A stretch of 64,000 bases of DNA from JBGNFV01 sp049645705 (GTDB taxonomy: Bacteria > Bacteroidota > Bacteroidia > Cytophagales > Cyclobacteriaceae), in assembly GCA_049645705.1 (NCBI GenBank), contig JBARUK010000093.1, positions 1 through 64,000 on the forward strand, written 5' to 3'. A program made the position numbers and the translations under genes. Below the pieces are notes generated by a model, which had not been told where the DNA came from, did no database searches, and worked only from the letters and a program-made list of their open reading frames with translations. Positions 55,576 to 63,818 of this stretch are shown here, piece by piece. Positions within the stretch are counted from its first letter, which is position 1; every line of letters starts with the position of its first letter.

Positions 55576-55737
55576 TCAGACTCCGGTACGGAACATATCT
55601 CTTTCACAAAACATCTCGCCGGAGCAAGCGTCTGAATTCTCTTCTGTCCACTCATCACCACCTTTCAGGTTTTTCATGTCTGCGGTAGTGAAGCTGAGTA
55701 CTTTCAGCCTCTCAAGCTTGACAGTCTTCTTTTTCAT
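55576..55737 (-). CDS. Short pinensin-type leader peptide, last of five
   Basis: 53 residues, below many size cut-offs. Leader MKKKTVKLERLKVLSF, then LKGG at 24-27. The core is only 26 residues with two Cys (DACSGEMFCERD), the smallest Cys content of the family. It begins 28 bases after the preceding peptide gene on the minus strand and ends the five-gene array. Reading frame and leader match the other copies well, so it is probably a real gene; the short core may mean a simpler product or decay. Confidence 0.72.
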   Translation of the reverse strand: MKKKTVKLERLKVLSFTTADMKNLKGGDEWTEENSDACSGEMFCERDMFRTGV

Positions 55738-55765
55738 ATTATCAATAATGATTGAGGGTGATTTT

Positions 55766-55975
55766 TTAGACAGTCAGGGCTTCTCTATCGTTAGGAAGCG
55801 TACCTATAGGACATCCTACAATTCCGTAAGAGTAGTTTCCCGAGCCACAATCATTAATACTACCACACATAGGGTATTCTGTTTCGCCTGAATTTAAGCC
55901 ACCCGAGGTGAATTTTTTCTCAACTGTGGTAAAGCTCGTTACGTTCAGTTTTTCGAGTTTCAATGTCTTTTTCAT
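55766..55975 (-). CDS. Pinensin-type leader peptide, fourth of five
   Basis: 69 residues. Leader MKKTLKLEKLNVTSF, then TSGG at 23-26, replacing the usual basic residue before GG. The core has three Cys in a Gly/Ser-rich context (MCGSINDCGSGNYSYG, GCPIGT) and ends without a terminal Cys, unlike the peptides at 25.4 kb. It is 27 bases from both flanking family genes' expected spacing range and is almost certainly in the same transcript. Confidence 0.78.
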   Translation of the reverse strand: MKKTLKLEKLNVTSFTTVEKKFTSGGLNSGETEYPMCGSINDCGSGNYSYGIVGCPIGTLPNDREALTV

Positions 55976-56002
55976 TTCAATAGATAGTTAATGGTCTAAA
56001 AA

Positions 56003-56197
56003 TTAAATCTGATGTCCAACCTGGGGAAGATCGGTTTGAGTACAATTGAACTGCATACTCCCGCCACCAGTATCACAGGCAGCATCGTTAGTGTAATTAC
56101 AAGGCTCTTCAGTAGCCATCTTTCCCCCTTTGACATTCATTAAACCAGTCTTGAAACTGGTGATTCGGAGGTCTTCTAGCTTATGTTTCTTTTTCAT
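56003..56197 (-). CDS. Pinensin-type leader peptide, third of five
   Basis: 64 residues from the ATG at 56197. Leader MKKKHKLEDLRITSF, then VKGG at 22-25. The core has three Cys and many Thr and Asn (CNYTNDAACDTGGG, FNCTQTD). The frame stays open for 32 codons upstream (MPIPTTQLADPKQ...), but that part lacks the leader pattern and all other family members begin MKK, so the shorter start is chosen. A 114-base gap separates it from the preceding gene, the largest gap in the array. Confidence 0.78.
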   Translation of the reverse strand: MKKKHKLEDLRITSFKTGLMNVKGGKMATEEPCNYTNDAACDTGGGSMQFNCTQTDLPQVGHQI

Positions 56198-56311
56198 CTG
56201 ATTATTATCTTTTATAGTTGAGCAACATTGTTCAGACATCACCACATAGCCATGTTGCTTTGGATCCGCCAGTTGGGTAGTCGGAATCGGCATCCAAGCT
56301 CAATTAATTCT

Positions 56312-56491
56312 CTAGCAAATCTGACTCAGATCTGGCTGGCAGTGGTCGCCTATACAGCCGGTAGGGCATTCCATGATGCTGTCGCCACCATCAACCTGCC
56401 GGTATAGCTCACCTGCTCTTACATTACTCATAGACGTGGTAGTAAAGCTCTCTACCTTAAGCTTGTTAAGGTTCAGTTTTCTGTTTTTCAT
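56312..56491 (-). CDS. Pinensin-type leader peptide with C-x3-C-I-G-x2-C core, second of five
   Basis: 59 residues. Leader MKNRKLNLNKLKVESF, with VRAG at 24-27 instead of a GG. A GG occurs later (VDGG at 33-36), so the cleavage point is uncertain. The core has four Cys; CPTGCIGDHC at 42-51 matches CDTDCIGRYC at the same residue numbers in the first gene of the array. The two are evident duplicates whose core frame is conserved while the rest differs. Confidence 0.75.
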   Translation of the reverse strand: MKNRKLNLNKLKVESFTTTSMSNVRAGELYRQVDGGDSIMECPTGCIGDHCQPDLSQIC

Positions 56492-56570
56492 AAGAATAGT
56501 TATTAGAATTATTTCAAAATAAGTAAGCTTGGAATTCAGTAAGACCGGTCAAGCTTGTCTATTGTACTGT

Positions 56571-56735
56571 TCAAGTAGGATCACAGTATCTTCCTATACA
56601 GTCAGTATCACAGTTGGCTACACTCCCACCCAGGCCGTCTGCTTCACGTTCAAAGCCACCTCTTAATTCACGACCTTCCACTGTGGTAAAACTTGACACT
56701 TTCAGTTCAGATAGTCTAAATTGCTTCTTTTTCAT
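56571..56735 (-). CDS. Pinensin-type leader peptide with C-x3-C-I-G-x2-C core, first of five
   Basis: 54 residues. Leader MKKKQFRLSELKVSSF, then LRGG at 24-27. The core ends with CDTDCIGRYC at 42-51, giving three Cys in the arrangement C42, C46, C51 shared with the next gene. It is the promoter-proximal gene of the five-gene array, so its upstream region (56736 onward) should hold the promoter. It was found by translating the minus strand and is short enough to be missed by automatic annotation. Confidence 0.75.
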   Translation of the reverse strand: MKKKQFRLSELKVSSFTTVEGRELRGGFEREADGLGGSVANCDTDCIGRYCDPT

Positions 56736-57072
56736 TTTGGTAAGATTTAAATGTACCGTAAAATATAATGAAATTTCACCAAAATACGACAGGATACTAT
56801 TTCAAAACCTATATGTAATGACTCTACTGTCGGTATCAGGATTTGCATGCTTTCCAAAGTAGCAGGAATTTGCCGGTGGCTTTTGTCAGCTTTAGCTTAA
56901 TTATGAGGCGCTTTATCCAATCAGGCATGGCCGGAAACTCTGTCATCAACCTGCATCCAACATTTGTGACCCGCTCATATTTCTACAGCAACCTATATTT
57001 ACATAACCTCTAAACACAAAAAACCCCGGCTCACGCCGGGGTTTTAAGCTAATTCCTGAACAAAATACGGGC
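56736..57072. other. Intergenic region upstream of the five-peptide array
   Basis: 337 bases without a gene. The part next to the array is very AT-rich and on the minus strand contains TTTTG and TATTTTG separated by 16 bases, a poor promoter match. Only the terminator at 57019-57046 is clear. Confidence 0.5.
57019..57046. terminator. Terminator after the peptide-binding lipoprotein gene
   Basis: A perfect stem, AAACCCCGGC (57021-57030) with GCCGGGGTTT (57035-57044), a TCAC loop and A/T runs on both sides. Confidence 0.88.
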
Positions 57073-58758
57073 TTACATGACCGGCTGGTCAAGTGAAGCA
57101 AAATCTACACGCTCCAGACGTGGAACATTCATAGGGTTAGGCTCGAGCCCTTCCACATAGTTTTGTTTCAGACGTAGTACCTCGTCATAGAACAGAACGA
57201 TCACAGGAGCTTCCTCCACTATGATGTTGTCCATTTCCTGGTACATGTCTACTCTGTTAAAGCCTTCGCTCTCATAGCGTGCCTTGTTGTAAAGTTCATC
57301 AAACTTAGCATTGCTGAAGTTCGTCTTATTAGGTCCTGAAGGGGCAAAGTTGCCGCTGTAGAACATAGACAGGTAGTTTTCAGCATCAGGATAGTCACCC
57401 AACCAGCTACCGCGGAAGAACACTACCTTACCATTGTCCACCATTTCCTGGTGAGTTGCCACCTGGTTGATCTCAATATTAACCTTCACACCGATCGCTT
57501 CCCACTGCTTCTGCAGGTATTCGATCACACGCTTGCTCTGAATAGTCGTATGCAGAGTAAGCTCAGGTACACCTTTACCTTCAGGGAAGCCTGCCGCTTT
57601 CAGATATTCGGCTGCTTTCTTAGGGTCGTAGTTGTATCCTTTCACTTTGTCACGGCTGAAAGAAGGCAGTGCCTCAGGTACGATACCAGCCGTACCGGGC
57701 GTACCCAGTCCGTGCAGCAGGTAGCTGATCATTTCTTCTCTGTTTATCGCATAGCTGAGCGCTTTGCGAAAATCCTTATTAAGAAGAGGATGATTCTTGT
57801 TCTCAAACTTTTCGGCATTCATCATGAAACCGATGTATTCGGTATTCAGATAAGGCACCTTCTGTACGACAAACTTGTCCTTCAACTCGTCTTTTACTTC
57901 ACCGTTTTCGGCAAGTATCTGCTCGGTCAGATCAGCCTGGTTACCACTCATAAAGTCCAGTTTGCCCTGCTTGAAGGTCATGAACTCCTGAGTCTTGTCA
58001 TTAATAAATGTCACCTGTACCGCGTCCAGGTGAGGAAGCTGGCGACCATTCACGTCTTTTCTCCAGTAGCTTTCGTTCTTGAGCAGGATCAGGTTGTTAC
58101 CTTCTTCCCAGCTTTTGAAAACGAAAGGTCCGGTACCGATAGGATGCGTACGGAAATCTTTCCCGTACTTATCCACCGCTTCCTTAGGCACTACAAATGT
58201 GTAGGGCATAGTAAGGATCTCGAGGAAGGGGCCGAATGGCTTCTGAAGACGCACCACTATTGTGTAGTCGTCAACAGCCTCTACCCAGTTCTCGGCGACC
58301 TCGCCGTCTTCACTACGGGCTACCTTGTCATTAAAGATCCATGCACCGGTACTAGCGGTGGAAGGATCCAGAATTCTCTTAAATGAATAAACGAAGTCAG
58401 CCGCTTTTATCTCGCGACCTTTCCCACCTTCGAATACCTCATTGTCATGAAACTTCACACCTTGTCTAATACGAAATGTGTAAGTAGTCCCGTCTTCACT
58501 GATCTTCCAGGTATCAGCAAGGCTGGCTACCGGGTACAGATCGTCATTTAATTCAAAAAGACCATTGTATATCTGGGTGGTTGCCCATATATTAGCCTGG
58601 TTACGGGCAAAAGCAGGGTCCAGGGAACTTATGCCCTCCGCCTGATTGTACCTGAATACTTTTTTCTGTCCTGCGTCTTCTCGAGAGGTTCCGCCACTGC
58701 TACTACATGACGCTAAAAACCCCGCTACAGCCACGGACAACAGAAATTGTCTCAACAT
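57073..58758 (-). CDS. Peptide-type ABC transporter substrate-binding lipoprotein
   Basis: 561 residues with a lipoprotein signal ending LASCSS (Cys near 18). It belongs to substrate-binding family 5 (OppA/DppA-like): FRYNQAEGISSLDPAFARN, TYTFRIRQGVKFHDN, HPIGTGPFVFKSWEEG, FRKALSYAINREEMI and KGYNYDPKKAAEYLKAAGFP are hallmark segments. It captures oligopeptides or similar ligands for an ABC importer. No permease or ATPase genes are adjacent, so those subunits are elsewhere. Confidence 0.93.
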   Translation of the reverse strand: MLRQFLLSVAVAGFLASCSSSGGTSREDAGQKKVFRYNQAEGISSLDPAFARNQANIWATTQIYNGLFELNDDLYPVASLADTWKISEDGTTYTFRIRQGVKFHDNEVFEGGKGREIKAADFVYSFKRILDPSTASTGAWIFNDKVARSEDGEVAENWVEAVDDYTIVVRLQKPFGPFLEILTMPYTFVVPKEAVDKYGKDFRTHPIGTGPFVFKSWEEGNNLILLKNESYWRKDVNGRQLPHLDAVQVTFINDKTQEFMTFKQGKLDFMSGNQADLTEQILAENGEVKDELKDKFVVQKVPYLNTEYIGFMMNAEKFENKNHPLLNKDFRKALSYAINREEMISYLLHGLGTPGTAGIVPEALPSFSRDKVKGYNYDPKKAAEYLKAAGFPEGKGVPELTLHTTIQSKRVIEYLQKQWEAIGVKVNIEINQVATHQEMVDNGKVVFFRGSWLGDYPDAENYLSMFYSGNFAPSGPNKTNFSNAKFDELYNKARYESEGFNRVDMYQEMDNIIVEEAPVIVLFYDEVLRLKQNYVEGLEPNPMNVPRLERVDFASLDQPVM

Positions 58759-58786
58759 AATGCTGTCGATTTTGGTATGAAACTTC

Positions 58787-58794
58787 TATCTTTG
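58787..58794 (+). promoter_or_regulatory. Promoter -7 element ahead of the UPF0173-parA-lepB block
   Basis: TATCTTTG fits TAnnTTTG, 53 bases before the ATG at 58848. The -33 position is weak. Confidence 0.4.
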
Positions 58795-58847
58795 CTATAA
58801 ATCCGACCTAAATTTTGGCCTATTTTTAAAATAATAAAAACCCATTT

Positions 58848-59528
58848 ATGCGAATAACTTACTACGGTCACTCCTGCTTTCTTGTGGATACCGGGAGCCA
58901 TAAATTACTTTTTGACCCATTTATTACGCCAAATGAACTTGCCAGCAAAATTGAAATATCATCCATAGAGGCTGATTTCATTCTACTTTCTCATGGTCAT
59001 GAAGATCATATTGCGGATGTGATGAAAGTCTACGAGCGCACAAAAGCCACTGTAATAAGTACTTATGAAGTCATCCATTATTTCCAGAACAAAGGAGTAG
59101 AAAACGCTCAGCCGATGAATCACGGCGGTAGCTGGAAATTTGACTTCGGGAAAGTAAAAATGGTGTCTGCCATACATTCAAGCAGTTTCCCCGACGGCAG
59201 CTATGCCGGAAACCCGGCTGGATTTGTGGTGCAAACAGAAGGCGGCACTTTCTACTATGCCGGAGATACCGCTTTGACTATGGACATGAAACTTATTGCC
59301 GAGCAATTCAAAATCAATTTTGCATTCATGCCTATCGGTGATAATTTCACCATGGATATCAATGATGCGGTCAAAGCTGCGGACTTTGTAAATACGGATA
59401 AAATCATAGGTATGCATTACGATACCTTTCCTTACATAGAAATCGATCACGAACAGGCAAAAAATGTCGCAGCCGATAGCAAAAAAGACCTAACTTTGAT
59501 GCAGATTGGTGCAAGTATTACTATATAA
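58848..59528 (+). CDS. Metal-dependent hydrolase, UPF0173 family
   Basis: 226 residues, the family length. A metallo-beta-lactamase fold with YYGHSCFLVDTGSHKLLFDPF at the start, SHGHEDHIAD (HxHxDH metal site, near 47-56), a further His in VSAIHSSSFPDG, FYYAGDTALT and a final GMHYDTFP. Its substrate in the cell is unknown. It ends eight bases before parA and seems to lead the operon. Confidence 0.93.
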   Translation: MRITYYGHSCFLVDTGSHKLLFDPFITPNELASKIEISSIEADFILLSHGHEDHIADVMKVYERTKATVISTYEVIHYFQNKGVENAQPMNHGGSWKFDFGKVKMVSAIHSSSFPDGSYAGNPAGFVVQTEGGTFYYAGDTALTMDMKLIAEQFKINFAFMPIGDNFTMDINDAVKAADFVNTDKIIGMHYDTFPYIEIDHEQAKNVAADSKKDLTLMQIGASITI

Positions 59529-59536
59529 TAAGGTGA

Positions 59537-60307
59537 ATGGGTAAGACGATAGCGATTGCCAACCAAAAAGGAGGAGTGGGCAAAACCACAACGGCTGTGA
59601 ATCTTGCAGCCAGTTTGGCTGCATTGGAACATAAGACGCTGATCGTCGATGCCGATCCGCAGGCCAATTCCACCTCCGGTGTGGGAGTCAATCCGAAGGA
59701 AATCGAAACCAGTATATATGAGTGCATGGTAGATGAGATCGATCCGAGGGAGATAATCCTGAAGACTGACATCGACTATCTTTACCTGCTGCCCTCTCAT
59801 ATCGATCTGGTAGGAGCAGAGATTGAAATGGTCAACCTTCAGCAGAGGGAGGAAAAAATGCGTGAAGCTCTCAGGGGGGTGACAGATGATTACGACTACG
59901 TAATTATAGACTGCTCTCCGTCACTGGGACTTATAACTATAAATGCCCTCACGGCGGCTGACTCTGTCATCATCCCCGTACAGTGCGAATACTACGCACT
60001 GGAAGGCCTGGGCAAACTCCTCAACACGATAAAGATCATCCAGTCGCGGCTAAATCCGGAATTGGAAATTGAAGGCATTCTGTTGACCATGTACGATAAG
60101 CGTTTACGCCTGTCTAACCAGGTAGTGGAAGAAGTGCAACTGCACTTTAAGAATATGGTATTCGAAACGCTGATACCCAGAAATATTAAATTAAGTGAAT
60201 CGCCCAGTTTCGGTATTCCGGCTATCGCCCATGATGCTGAGAGTAAAGGAGCTATCAGCTACCTGAACCTCGCACGGGAAATACTGGAACAGAACGGAAT
60301 GGAATAG
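59537..60307 (+). CDS. parA: ParA/Soj-type chromosome partition ATPase
   Basis: 256 residues. Deviant Walker A NQKGGVGKTTTAVNLAASLA near 8-27, Walker A' VDADPQANSTSGVG, and Walker B YVIIDCSPSLGLIT. It cycles on the nucleoid with ParB to segregate replication origins. Followed by parB six bases later. It is encoded with housekeeping genes, which fits a chromosomal rather than plasmid system. Confidence 0.95.
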   Translation: MGKTIAIANQKGGVGKTTTAVNLAASLAALEHKTLIVDADPQANSTSGVGVNPKEIETSIYECMVDEIDPREIILKTDIDYLYLLPSHIDLVGAEIEMVNLQQREEKMREALRGVTDDYDYVIIDCSPSLGLITINALTAADSVIIPVQCEYYALEGLGKLLNTIKIIQSRLNPELEIEGILLTMYDKRLRLSNQVVEEVQLHFKNMVFETLIPRNIKLSESPSFGIPAIAHDAESKGAISYLNLAREILEQNGME

Positions 60308-60313
60308 TAGCAG

Positions 60314-61225
60314 ATGAGTGATAAGAAGCCGAGTAAACGCAGAAACGCACTGGGAAGAGGACTAGGTGCCTTGCTGGAAGACAGCGACACCTCCCAAGAT
60401 AAACGACGTACGCCCGCTCCGGTACCCGCCGGGTCTATTGATGAGATACCCCTGGGCCAGATAGAGACCAACCCTTATCAGCCACGGGTACATTTTGATC
60501 AGGAGGCGCTGCAGGAACTGGCAGACAGCATCAGTACTCAGGGGATCATTCAGCCTATTACCGTCAGGCAACTGGATAAGGATCGCTATCAGCTTATATC
60601 GGGCGAGCGCCGGTACCAGGCCTCGAAAAAGGCCGGGCTGGAGGCTATTCCTGCATATGTGCGGAAAGCTAACGACCAGCAGATGCTGGAAATGGCCCTT
60701 ATCGAGAACATACAGCGGGAAAACCTCAACCCTATAGAAGTTGCTTTGTCCTACCAGCGTCTCATAAGTGAATGCGACCTGAAGCAGGAGCAACTGGGTG
60801 AGCGTGTGGGCAAAAACCGGACAACAGTAAACAACTATCTTCGCCTCCTGCGTCTCCCGCCCGATATTCAGATCGCTCTGCGTGATAATAAGCTTAGCAT
60901 GGGGCATGCCCGTGCGCTGATAAACGTCGATAATATTGATACGCAGCTACACCTCTTTAATAAGGTGCTGCGGGAAGAGCTATCAGTAAGAAAAACCGAG
61001 GCATTGGTGCGGGAAGCTATGACGGGCGGTGCTTCTAAAAAAGAACCTAAATCTAAAGGCGGCGAACAGGCGTACGAGATACGTCAGCTACAGACCAGGC
61101 TCAGCGGTCGTTTTGGCACCCGCGTACAGGTAAAGGCAGACGATAAGCAAAAAGGAGAGATACGTATTCCTTTTGTATCGGCTGAAGACCTGAATAGGAT
61201 ACTGGAAATACTGGACGAGCAATGA
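60314..61225 (+). CDS. parB: ParB/Spo0J chromosome partition protein
   Basis: 303 residues. N-terminal ParA-stimulating stretch with GRGLGALLEDS, CTPase/ParB core IETNPYQPRVHFD and SGERRYQASKKAGL near 98-111, ALIENIQRENLNPIEVA, helix-turn-helix around GERVGKNRTTVNNYLRLLRLP, and a C-terminal dimer domain. It binds parS and spreads as a clamp. The gene overlaps the next by four bases (ATGA). No parS matching the common 16-bp site was seen in the window. Confidence 0.95.
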   Translation: MSDKKPSKRRNALGRGLGALLEDSDTSQDKRRTPAPVPAGSIDEIPLGQIETNPYQPRVHFDQEALQELADSISTQGIIQPITVRQLDKDRYQLISGERRYQASKKAGLEAIPAYVRKANDQQMLEMALIENIQRENLNPIEVALSYQRLISECDLKQEQLGERVGKNRTTVNNYLRLLRLPPDIQIALRDNKLSMGHARALINVDNIDTQLHLFNKVLREELSVRKTEALVREAMTGGASKKEPKSKGGEQAYEIRQLQTRLSGRFGTRVQVKADDKQKGEIRIPFVSAEDLNRILEILDEQ

Positions 61226-61920
61226 TCGTAGGCCGGGGCATCTTATTATCACTCTTCCTGATTCTTTGCCTGGCATCTACCGCCCTGGCCCAGGAGGTTA
61301 TTATCGAAACTCCCGATACTGTCAGAAGCTCCGACCCCCTGCCTGCTTATGAGGATTCTACCAGAAATGTAGAAATCATCCGTCTGAATGATACAGTTCC
61401 ACCCGGACCAGTGTATGACGACCTAGAGTATAGATCCATAGACGATGTGGGTATCATAACCCTGCGCCCTAACAAAAAGGTACCCAGTCGTGCCTCGTTA
61501 CTGTCCGCTGCACTGCCCGGATTAGGACAGGTATACAACGGTAAGTACTGGAAGGTACCTGTCATCTACGGAGGATTTGCCATGTTCGGCTACCTTATCA
61601 AATACAATGATGACAACTACCAGGAGTTCCGGTCAGCCCTGTTTGCAGAGGTCGACAACGATGAGTCTACCATCAATCCTTTCGACGGAATCCTGAGCGA
61701 AAACTCCCTTCGCAGGCGTACAGACCTGTTTAGACGAAACCGGGACTTCAGCATGATACTCGCTGGCGTGTGGTATCTGCTGAATATCGTCGAGGCACAT
61801 GTAGATGCGCACCTGCAGGAATTTGATATTGACGAAGACATTTCCATGAGAATAGGCCCCGCTACAGGTAAGAACGGCACTATGTTTGCCGGTGTGGGTC
61901 TTACAATTACTTTCCACTAA
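61222..61920 (+). CDS. DUF5683 domain protein
   Basis: 232 residues with a signal peptide (about 1-21, ending ALAQ). The DUF5683 core begins SRASLLSAALPGLGQVYNGKYWKVPVIYGGF, which contains a membrane-associated GLGQ hairpin, followed by FRRNRDFSMILAGVWYLLNIVEAHVDAHL. It lies in the parB-dapB-lepB block typical of Bacteroidota; function unknown. Overlaps parB by ATGA and dapB by one base. Confidence 0.85.
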   Translation: MIVGRGILLSLFLILCLASTALAQEVIIETPDTVRSSDPLPAYEDSTRNVEIIRLNDTVPPGPVYDDLEYRSIDDVGIITLRPNKKVPSRASLLSAALPGLGQVYNGKYWKVPVIYGGFAMFGYLIKYNDDNYQEFRSALFAEVDNDESTINPFDGILSENSLRRRTDLFRRNRDFSMILAGVWYLLNIVEAHVDAHLQEFDIDEDISMRIGPATGKNGTMFAGVGLTITFH

Positions 61921-62627
61921 TGAACATTCTCCTTATCGGGTACGGAAAAATGGGAAAGGCTATCGAGGAGATAGCCAAAGAAAGAGGGCATACGATAACT
62001 GGTCGGCTGAACTCTGCCGCCGACCGTGAGGCCTGGGACGGAAGTGCCGATGCTGCTATCGAGTTCAGTCAGCCCGAAGCGGCTGTGGACAATATTCGTT
62101 TTGCCATCGACAAGAAGATCCCTGTCGTATCAGGTACCACCGGGTGGCTGGATAACCGATCCGAAATAGAAGCCAGCTGCAGGGAGAAGGGTAGCGCCTT
62201 TTTCTATGCCTCCAACTACTCTATTGGTGTAAATATATTTTTCCGGGTAAATAAATACCTGGCGGATATAATGGGTAAGCAGGAAGGGTATGACGTAGAC
62301 TTGGAAGAAGTACACCATACAGAAAAGAAGGATGCCCCTAGTGGAACAGCCATTACGCTGGCTGAAGATATTATTGCCAAAACAGATGGTAAAAGTCATT
62401 GGGTCAATGAGACAACGAACGAAAAAGAGGCGATCGGCATTTCTTCATTAAGAATAGACAAGACTCCCGGTACACATACCGTTACCTATAAATCAGACAT
62501 CGACTCCATAGAGATCAAACATACCGCCCATACACGCAAAGGCTTTGCACTGGGTGCTGTGATCGCCGCCGAATGGCTTAAAGATAAAGAAGGAGTCTTT
62601 GGCATGGACGACATGCTGCCGTTTTAA
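61920..62627 (+). CDS. dapB: 4-hydroxy-tetrahydrodipicolinate reductase
   Basis: 235 residues, shorter than the 270 of E. coli but usual for this phylum. NAD(P) site LLIGYGKMGKAIEE at the start, SGTTGW near 74, NYSIGVNIFF, and the catalytic EEVHHTEKKDAPSGTA (His and Lys near 127-138). It reduces HTPA in the diaminopimelate and lysine pathway, feeding peptidoglycan. Its ATG uses the A of the preceding TAA. Confidence 0.95.
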   Translation: MNILLIGYGKMGKAIEEIAKERGHTITGRLNSAADREAWDGSADAAIEFSQPEAAVDNIRFAIDKKIPVVSGTTGWLDNRSEIEASCREKGSAFFYASNYSIGVNIFFRVNKYLADIMGKQEGYDVDLEEVHHTEKKDAPSGTAITLAEDIIAKTDGKSHWVNETTNEKEAIGISSLRIDKTPGTHTVTYKSDIDSIEIKHTAHTRKGFALGAVIAAEWLKDKEGVFGMDDMLPF

Positions 62628-62657
62628 TGAAACTAAAGGCAGCCTAAATCTCAGACT

Positions 62658-63767
62658 ATGAGCATTTTGACTAAGAAAAGAACGGCCGGAGAGGTCAATA
62701 CCACCAAAAAGAAAAAATCTCAATCCAGAGAATGGGCGGACGCAATCCTTTTTGCCGTTATCGCTGCTACTATTATCAGGTGGTTGTTTCTGGAAGCCTT
62801 CACCATTCCTACTCCCTCCATGGAGAACAGTCTGCTTGTAGGCGATTTCCTTTTTGTGAGTAAGATCCACTACGGACCGAGAACACCTAAGACACCTCTT
62901 CAGGTGCCCCTCACCCACCAGACTATCTGGTTTACGGACATACCCAGCTATGTAGACTGGATAGACCTGCCCCAATACCGTCTGCCTGGCTTTTCTGAGA
63001 TTACCCGCAATGATGTGATCGTGTTTAACTACCCGAAGGAGATGGAGCATCCGGTAGATCTGAAGACTAACTACATCAAACGGGCCATAGGTATGCCCGG
63101 TGACGTAATCTCGATCAAAGACGGGCAGGTATATATTGACGGTAAGGCCCAGGAAAACCCTCCCGGCATGCAGTTTATGTACCAGATAGTACCCAAAAGC
63201 GGCCGTATCCCTGACCACGTGTGGGAGCGTATGGAGATCAATGCGGAAGATGTAATGGTAGGACAGCGTGGCTACCTGGCAGCACTTAAGCCTGAAAATG
63301 CAGACAAGCTACGCGCCATGTCTAACATAAGCTCGGTAGAGCGATACCCGTTTAAAGAAGGTGACCCAACGGGGGAAATTTTCCCTAACCCCAGCCGCTT
63401 TGCCTGGAACCCTGACTGGTTCGGCCCTTTGGAAATACCTGCCGAAGGCGAAACGATGGAGGTAACCGATGAGATGCTGGTGAAATTTGAGTCTACCATT
63501 GCTAACTACGAAGGTCACGAAGATGTACGCGTATCCGAAGGGAAACTGTTTATCGACGGCAACGAGGTAACAGAGTACACTTGGCAGCAGAATTATTACT
63601 TCATGATGGGAGACAACCGTCACAACTCGGAAGACAGTCGCTTCTGGGGTTTTGTGCCGGAAAACCACATTGTGGGCAAAGCAGCCTTTATTTGGCTGTC
63701 GGTGGATAAGAATGCCGGATTTTTTGACAAGATCAGGTGGAACAGGATATTCGATAAGATCGAATAA
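62658..63767 (+). CDS. lepB: Signal peptidase I
   Basis: 369 residues, long for the family. A TM segment (about 27-47) precedes the catalytic Ser in IPTPSMENSLLVGDF (near 55). The catalytic Lys lies in NYIKRAIGMPGD near 138. Box E is GDNRHNSEDSRFWGFVP near 319-335. A roughly 120-residue insertion separates boxes D and E. It removes signal peptides from exported preproteins, including those of the lipid-free secreted proteins here. Confidence 0.95.
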   Translation: MSILTKKRTAGEVNTTKKKKSQSREWADAILFAVIAATIIRWLFLEAFTIPTPSMENSLLVGDFLFVSKIHYGPRTPKTPLQVPLTHQTIWFTDIPSYVDWIDLPQYRLPGFSEITRNDVIVFNYPKEMEHPVDLKTNYIKRAIGMPGDVISIKDGQVYIDGKAQENPPGMQFMYQIVPKSGRIPDHVWERMEINAEDVMVGQRGYLAALKPENADKLRAMSNISSVERYPFKEGDPTGEIFPNPSRFAWNPDWFGPLEIPAEGETMEVTDEMLVKFESTIANYEGHEDVRVSEGKLFIDGNEVTEYTWQQNYYFMMGDNRHNSEDSRFWGFVPENHIVGKAAFIWLSVDKNAGFFDKIRWNRIFDKIE

Positions 63768-63787
63768 AGCCACAGCCTTAAAATAAC

Positions 63788-63818
63788 GAAGCCCGGTATA
63801 TTGCCGGGCTTTTTTTAT
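63788..63818 (+). terminator. Terminator between lepB and ung
   Basis: AAGCCCGG (63789-63796) pairs with CCGGGCTT (63804-63811), followed by a run of T; lepB and ung converge here. Confidence 0.8.
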
